Assembly (NCBI GenBank): GCA_963691655.1
Contig: OY829326.1
Span: forward strand, 143,300,998 to 143,364,997
DNA length: 64,000 nt
Direction of reading: 5' to 3'
Source: Toxonevra muliebris
Lineage: Eukaryota > Arthropoda > Insecta > Diptera > Pallopteridae
The notes under the pieces: model-generated
What the model saw: the letters and a program-made list of their open reading frames with translations, nothing else
Told to the model about the DNA's origin: nothing
Databases searched by the model: none
Translations under genes and position numbers: made by a program
Shown here: positions 59,440 to 64,000 of the stretch, piece after piece
Layout: each line of letters begins with the position of its first letter
Numbering within the stretch: the stretch's first letter is position 1

Positions 59440-59785
59440 GGGAATCAATTACTTTCGAGGAATCATTCCATTTAAATTGGAATTTAATTCCAGGAAAGTA
59501 ATTGATTACACTTAAATAATTAATTCGTTTCTTTTCAATTACATTTTCAATTCCTTTAAGAAATTGATATATTTTTAATTACAAAATACAATTCCTTGTA
59601 ATAGAATAGAAAATTTTTCCAATTCCATTACTTAGGAATTTAAAAATTTTAATTTCCGATTACAATTCTTTGTAATGGAATTGAAAGTTTTATCAATTCT
59701 ATTACTAAGGAATTGAAAACAATTCCTTGTAATTGGAATGGAAATGGAATTTAATTCCTAAAGGAATCATTACGACCCAGCTCTG
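59440..59785. repeat. AATTCC/GGAATT-rich degenerate repeat
   Basis: About 350 bp consist of loosely repeated AATTCCTTGTAAT and GGAATTTAATTCC words in both orientations. Outer words GGAATCATTCC and GGAATCATTACG lie near the two ends. It could be a decayed palindromic element or simple expansion. Confidence 0.55.
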
Positions 59786-59839
59786 TTTGTACTGCAGTAA
59801 AGTCATAGCTCAAAAAGAAAATTTCGGTGAAACTTCTTA

Positions 59840-60066
59840 GGGGCCGTTCACCTTATTTCGTAATGCAACGTTTGCTCAATTTTGATCCCTCCCTCCTGGG
59901 TCTTAACACATGGTAACAAAACGTAGTCATCTGTATCTGATAGTATAAAATCGACGTAACGTAACGCAGTTGAAGACCCCCTTCCCCTCCCACATGTAAA
60001 ACTTCGTAACAAATATGCAGACCCCCCGCTTCCTCCTCGCGCGTTACGTAATATGTGAAAGGTCCC
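59840..60066. mobile_element. TTA-flanked MITE (PIF/Harbinger-like)
   Basis: A 227-bp element with GGGGCCGTTCACCTTATTTC on the left and, inward from the right, GGGACCTTTCACATATTACG. TTA flanks both sides (59837-39, 60067-69). A 3-bp TTA/TAA duplication with GGG-starting ends is the usual form of PIF/Harbinger MITEs. ATTACGTAA-type words lie inside. No gene; the minus-strand frame 59,853-60,149 only crosses the element. Confidence 0.68.
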
Positions 60067-60069
60067 TTA

Positions 60070-60962
60070 AGACGCGTTCTAGAATTTTTAGTATTAGGAG
60101 TAAAACTCAAATGTTGCTCGTAATTTCTTTCAGTCCTAAAAGTATGCAAAAGTTTTTCGTTATAGTTTAATAAATTTGCTCAACTCTATAGTTGTGCTCA
60201 GTGTGGCCAACTCAGCGCTTTTCCCGTTAAATTTAGTGTTTTTTGAAAATTAAAACGCAAAAAAATTGATTTAGCGCTTAGCGCGTTTTTTACCACGTTT
60301 ATATCAACTCGCTTTCAATGGTGTCTGTCTGTCAGTCTGTTGGGTACAAATTTTGCAATCGATTTTAAAGTAACTTCCCGATGAGCTAGAGACTTGAAAT
60401 TTAAAATATAGTTCAGAACTGGAAGACAATGCAATATGAAGTATCTAAAATATATATAAATATAATAATTTTTAAAATATTAGCATCGGAATTTTTTCCA
60501 TTTTTTTCATAGATCAGATGTTAAAATCATTGCTTTAGCGGGAGTAGAATATATGTATATGTGTATACATACACAAATTCAAAGACAAATGAGAGAGAGA
60601 ACAAAAACAAACAATAAAGAACTTTTCTTTTCGTTTTGTTCCGCTTACAATGAGTATTGATTGTAAAGAGATCGCAATTTGCTCTTGCTGGAATCGAAAC
60701 AAAAAATTTAAATAAAAAATATTTTTAATATACCACGTTTTTAAAATGGACTAAAAAGTATAAAATAATTTCTCCTAACCCCATACAGATTCACAACCAC
60801 ATATAGATTCCTTATCCCAGACAGATTTACTTGAAAGTTTGTAACTGTGAATTTTAGTAGGACAAAAATTCTTGAATGATTTAAAACAACAAACGTGGTT
60901 CGCATGCAATAGGAAATTGTTGGATGAATAGTTACCTAAATGACTAGCAATTTTATCTCTAT
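60070..60962. repeat. Dispersed repeat block next to the satellite
   Basis: 60,290-60,520 closely matches 2,542-2,760 (TACCACGTTTATATC, GTCTGTCTGTCAGTCTGTT). 60,560-60,715 matches 4,945-5,060. 60,725-60,800 matches, inverted, 5,400-5,480. 60,902 matches the 13,260 hairpin. No gene. Confidence 0.6.
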
Positions 60963-63900
60963 ACTGTCAGAGACACCCTTTCCATAGGGGAGAAGACGTT
61001 TTATACTGTCGGAGACACCTTTTCTATAGTAGAGAAGACGTTTTATACTGTCGGAGACACCTTTTCTATAGTAGAGAAGACGTTTTATACTGTCGGAGAC
61101 ACCTTTTCTATAGGGGAGAAGACGTTTTATACTGTCGCAGGCACCTTTTCTATAGGGGAGAAGACGTTTTATACTGTCGGAGACACCTTTTCTATAGGGG
61201 AGAAGACGTTTTATACTGTCGCAGGCACCTTTTCTATAGGGGAGAAGACGTTTTATACTGTCGCAGGCACCTTTTCTATAGGGGAGAAGACGTTTTATAC
61301 TGTCGGAGACACCTTTTCTATAGGGGAGAAGACGTTTTATACTGTCGGAGACACCTTTTCTATAGGGGAGAAGACGTTTTATACTGTCGCAGGCACCTTT
61401 TCTATAGGGGAGAAGACGTTTTATACTGTCGGAGACACCTTTTCTATAGGGGAGAAGACGTTTTATACTGTCGGAGACACCTTTTCTATAGGGGAGAAGA
61501 CGTTTTATACTGTCGCAGGCACCTTTTCTATAGGGGAGAAGACGTTTTATACTGTCGGAGACACCTTTTCTATAGGGGAGAAGACGTTTTATACTGTCGG
61601 AGACACCTTTTCTATAGGGGAGAAGACGTTTTATACTGTCGGAGACACCTTTTCTATAGGGGAGAAGACGTTTTATACTGTCGCAGGCACCTTTTCTATA
61701 GGGGAGAATACGTTTTATACTGTCGGAGACACCTTTTCTATAGGGGAGAAGACGTTTTATACTGTCGGAGACACCTTTTCTATAGGGGAGAAGACGTTTT
61801 ATACTGTCGCAGGCACCTTTTCTATAGGGGAGAATACGTTTTATACTGTCGGAGACACCTTTTCTATAGGGGAGAAGACGTTTTATACTGTCGCAGACAC
61901 CTTTTCTATAGGGGATAAGACGTTTTATACTGTCGCAGACACCTTTTCTATAGGGGAGAAGACGTTTTATACTGTCGGAGACACCTTTTCTATAGGGGAG
62001 AAGACGTTTTATACTGTCGCAGGCACCTTTTCTATAGGGGAGAAGACGTTTTATACTGTCGGCGACACCTTTTCTATAGGGGAGAAGACGTTTTATACTG
62101 TCGGCGACACCTTTTCTATAGGGGAGAAGACGTTTTATACTGTCGGAGACACCTTTTCTATAGGGGAGAAGACGTTTTATACTGTCGCAGACACCTTTTC
62201 TATAGGGGAGAAGACGTTTTATACTGTCGGAGACACCTTTTCTATAGGGGAGAAGACGTTTTATACTGTCGGAGACACCTTTTCTATAGGGGAGAAGACG
62301 TTTTATACTGTCGGAGACACCTTTTCTATAGGGGAGAAGACGTTTTATACTGTCGGAGACACCTTTTCTATAGGGGAGAAGACGTTTTATACTGTCGCAG
62401 ACACCTTTTCTATAGGGGAGAAGACGTTTTATACTGTCGCAGACACCTTTTCTATAGGGGAGAAGACGTTTTATACTGTCGGAGACACCTTTTCTATAGG
62501 GGAGAAGACGTTTTATACTGTCGCAGGCACCTTTTCTATAGGGGAGAAGACGTTTTATACTGTCGGAGACACCTTTTCTATAGGGGAGAAGACGTTTTAT
62601 ACTGTCGCAGACACCTTTTCTATAGGGGAGAAGACGTTTTATACTGTCGGAGACACCTTTTCTATAGGGGAGAAGACGTTTTATACTGTCGGAGACACCT
62701 TTTCTATAGGGGAGAAGACGTTTTATACTGTCGGAGACACCTTTTCCATAGGGGAGAAGCCGTTTTATACTGTCGCAGGCACCTTTTCTATAGGGGAGAA
62801 GACGTTTTATACTGTCGCAGGCACCTTTTCTATAGGGGAGAAGACGTTTTATACTGTCGGAGACACCTTTTCTATAGGGGAGAAGACGTTTTATACTGTC
62901 GGAAACACCTTTTCTATAGGGGAGAAGACGTTTTATACTGTCGCAGGCACCTTTTCTATAGGGGAGAAGACGTTTTATACTGTCGGAGACACCTTTTCTA
63001 TAGGGGAGAAGACGTTTTATACTGTCGGAGACACCTTTTCTATAGGGGAGAAGACGTTTTATACTGTCGCAGGCACCTTTTCTATAGGGGAGAAGACGTT
63101 TTATACTGTCGGAGACACCTTTTCTATAGGGGAGAAGACGTTTTATACTGTCGGAGACACCTTTTCTATAGGGGAGAAGACGTTTTATACTGTCGGAGAC
63201 ACCTTTTCTATAGGGGAGAAGACGTTTTATACTGTCGCAGACACCTTTTCTATAGGGGAGAAGACGTTTTATACTGTCGGAGACACCTTTTCTATAGGGG
63301 AGAAGACGTTTTATACTGTCGCAGGCACCTTTTCTATAGGGGAGAAGACGTTTTATACTGTCGGAGACACCTTTTCTATAGGGGAGAAGACGTTTTATAC
63401 TGTCGCAGACACCTTTTCTATAGGGAGAAGACGTTTTATACTGTCGGAGACACCTTTTCTATAGGGGAGAAGACGTTTTATACTGTCGGAGACACCTTTT
63501 CTATAGGGGAGAAGACGTTTTATACTGTCGGAGACACCTTTTCCATAGGGGAGAAGCCGTTTTATACTGTCGCAGGCACCTTTTCTATAGGGGAGAAGCC
63601 GTTTTATACTGTCGCAGGCACCTTTTCTATAGGGGAGAAGACGTTTTATACTGTCGGAGACACCTTTTCTATAGGGGAGAAGACGTTTTATACTGTCGGA
63701 GGCACCTTTTCTATAGGGGAGAAGACGTTTTATACTGTCGGAGACACCTTTTCTATAGGGGAGAAGACGTTTTATACTGTCGGAGACACCTTTTCTATAG
63801 GGGAGAAGACGTTTTATACTGTCGGAGACACCTTTTCTATAGGGGAGAAGACGTTTTATACTGTCGCAGGCACCTTTTCTATAGGGGAGAAGACGTTTTA

Positions 63901-64000
63901 TACTGTCGGAGACACCTTTTCTATAGGGGAGAAGACGTTTTATACTGTCGGAGACACCTTTTCTATAGGGGAGAAGACGTTTTATACTGTCGCAGGCACC
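60963..64000 (+). repeat. 42-bp satellite array, 72 complete units to the window edge
   Basis: The unit ACTGTCGGAGACACC..TATAGGGGAGAAGACG..TTTTAT repeats head to tail. Units 1-58 (60,963-63,398) are all exactly 42 bp. Unit 59 (63,399-63,439) has lost one G. Units 60-72 are 42 bp, and a partial unit ends at the edge. Variants are few: GGAGAC, GCAGGC, GCAGAC or GGCGAC after ACTGTC; TAGTAGAG in units 2-3; CAGAGAC in unit 1; and CCATAGG with AAGCCG in units 43 and 62. Because 42 is a multiple of three, one + frame reads a 14-residue repeat TVGDTFSIGEKTFY with no stop from 60,948 to the unit-59 indel, but without any ATG. Confidence 0.97.

Noticed and set aside
59853..60149. 98-codon minus-strand frame
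   Set aside because: Spans a TTA-flanked MITE and its flank, with no protein similarity that I can recognise.
60963..64000. Regular 42-bp repeats taken as a CRISPR array
   Set aside because: Units are continuous with no unique spacers, lie in animal DNA, and have no cas genes nearby. It is a satellite.

Overview
The window is AT-rich, intron-containing animal DNA. It most likely comes from a higher fly (Diptera, Brachycera; a tephritid or calyptrate would fit, but genus cannot be read). The evidence is short introns of 69-151 bp, TATA boxes a fixed distance from start codons, a dense mix of Tc1/mariner, hAT-like, TTAA-target and RNase H-bearing LINE elements, tRNA-derived SINEs, and a homogeneous satellite. 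There are no operons, prokaryotic genes or CRISPR arrays.

The only host-like genes are three paralogues of a secreted fibrinogen-related (FReD, ficolin-like) protein. Copies 1 (6228-7237) and 2 (10834-11854) are on the + strand and copy 3 (26715-28057) is inverted. All three can be spliced into uninterrupted frames (about 240, 242 and 310 residues). Copy 3 carries a coiled-coil linker built from extra exons. Copies 1 and 2 have lost most of that linker and read the remaining mini-exon in another frame. Each has a TATAAATA box 55-62 bp upstream of the ATG and an AATAAA signal downstream. They sit in a segmental duplication whose flanks (about 0.9-2.5, 5.5-8.1, 9.5-12.9 and 24.7-28.5 kb) also match, giving natural empty sites that date several insertions.

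The rest is mostly mobile DNA. 1-20 kb: an N-terminal coding fragment at the left edge, a TTAA-flanked MITE, two tRNA-related SINEs, a degenerate T-rich minisatellite, a hAT-like MITE, and the first of four copies of one DD37D Tc1/mariner-superfamily element (19.1, 25.0, 40.0 and 54.0 kb; all four transposase genes broken). 22-24 kb: two long terminal-inverted-repeat elements. 30-34 kb: a minus-strand LINE remnant split by a hAT-like element with an 8-bp target duplication, then a plus-strand LINE fragment. 35-37 kb: a TTAA MITE and a dead mariner. 38-39 kb: an unexplained GC-rich coding-like island. 43-46 kb: two tail-to-tail LINE 3' ends of one family with AACCT-repeat tails, then a foldback element. 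50-53 kb: a nest of three elements. 57-58.6 kb: a SINE head and a worn LINE. 59.8 kb: a TTA-flanked MITE. From 60,963 to the right edge: a 42-bp satellite of 72 complete units with a single indel.

The host genes probably act as secreted recognition lectins, inferred from family. The mobile elements are mostly relics, with intact ends but disabled proteins. I see no clearly new molecular machine. The most unusual points are the linker and frame change in the FReD family, the open-frame 42-bp satellite, a SINE micro-inversion, and stacked TTAA elements sharing a target site.
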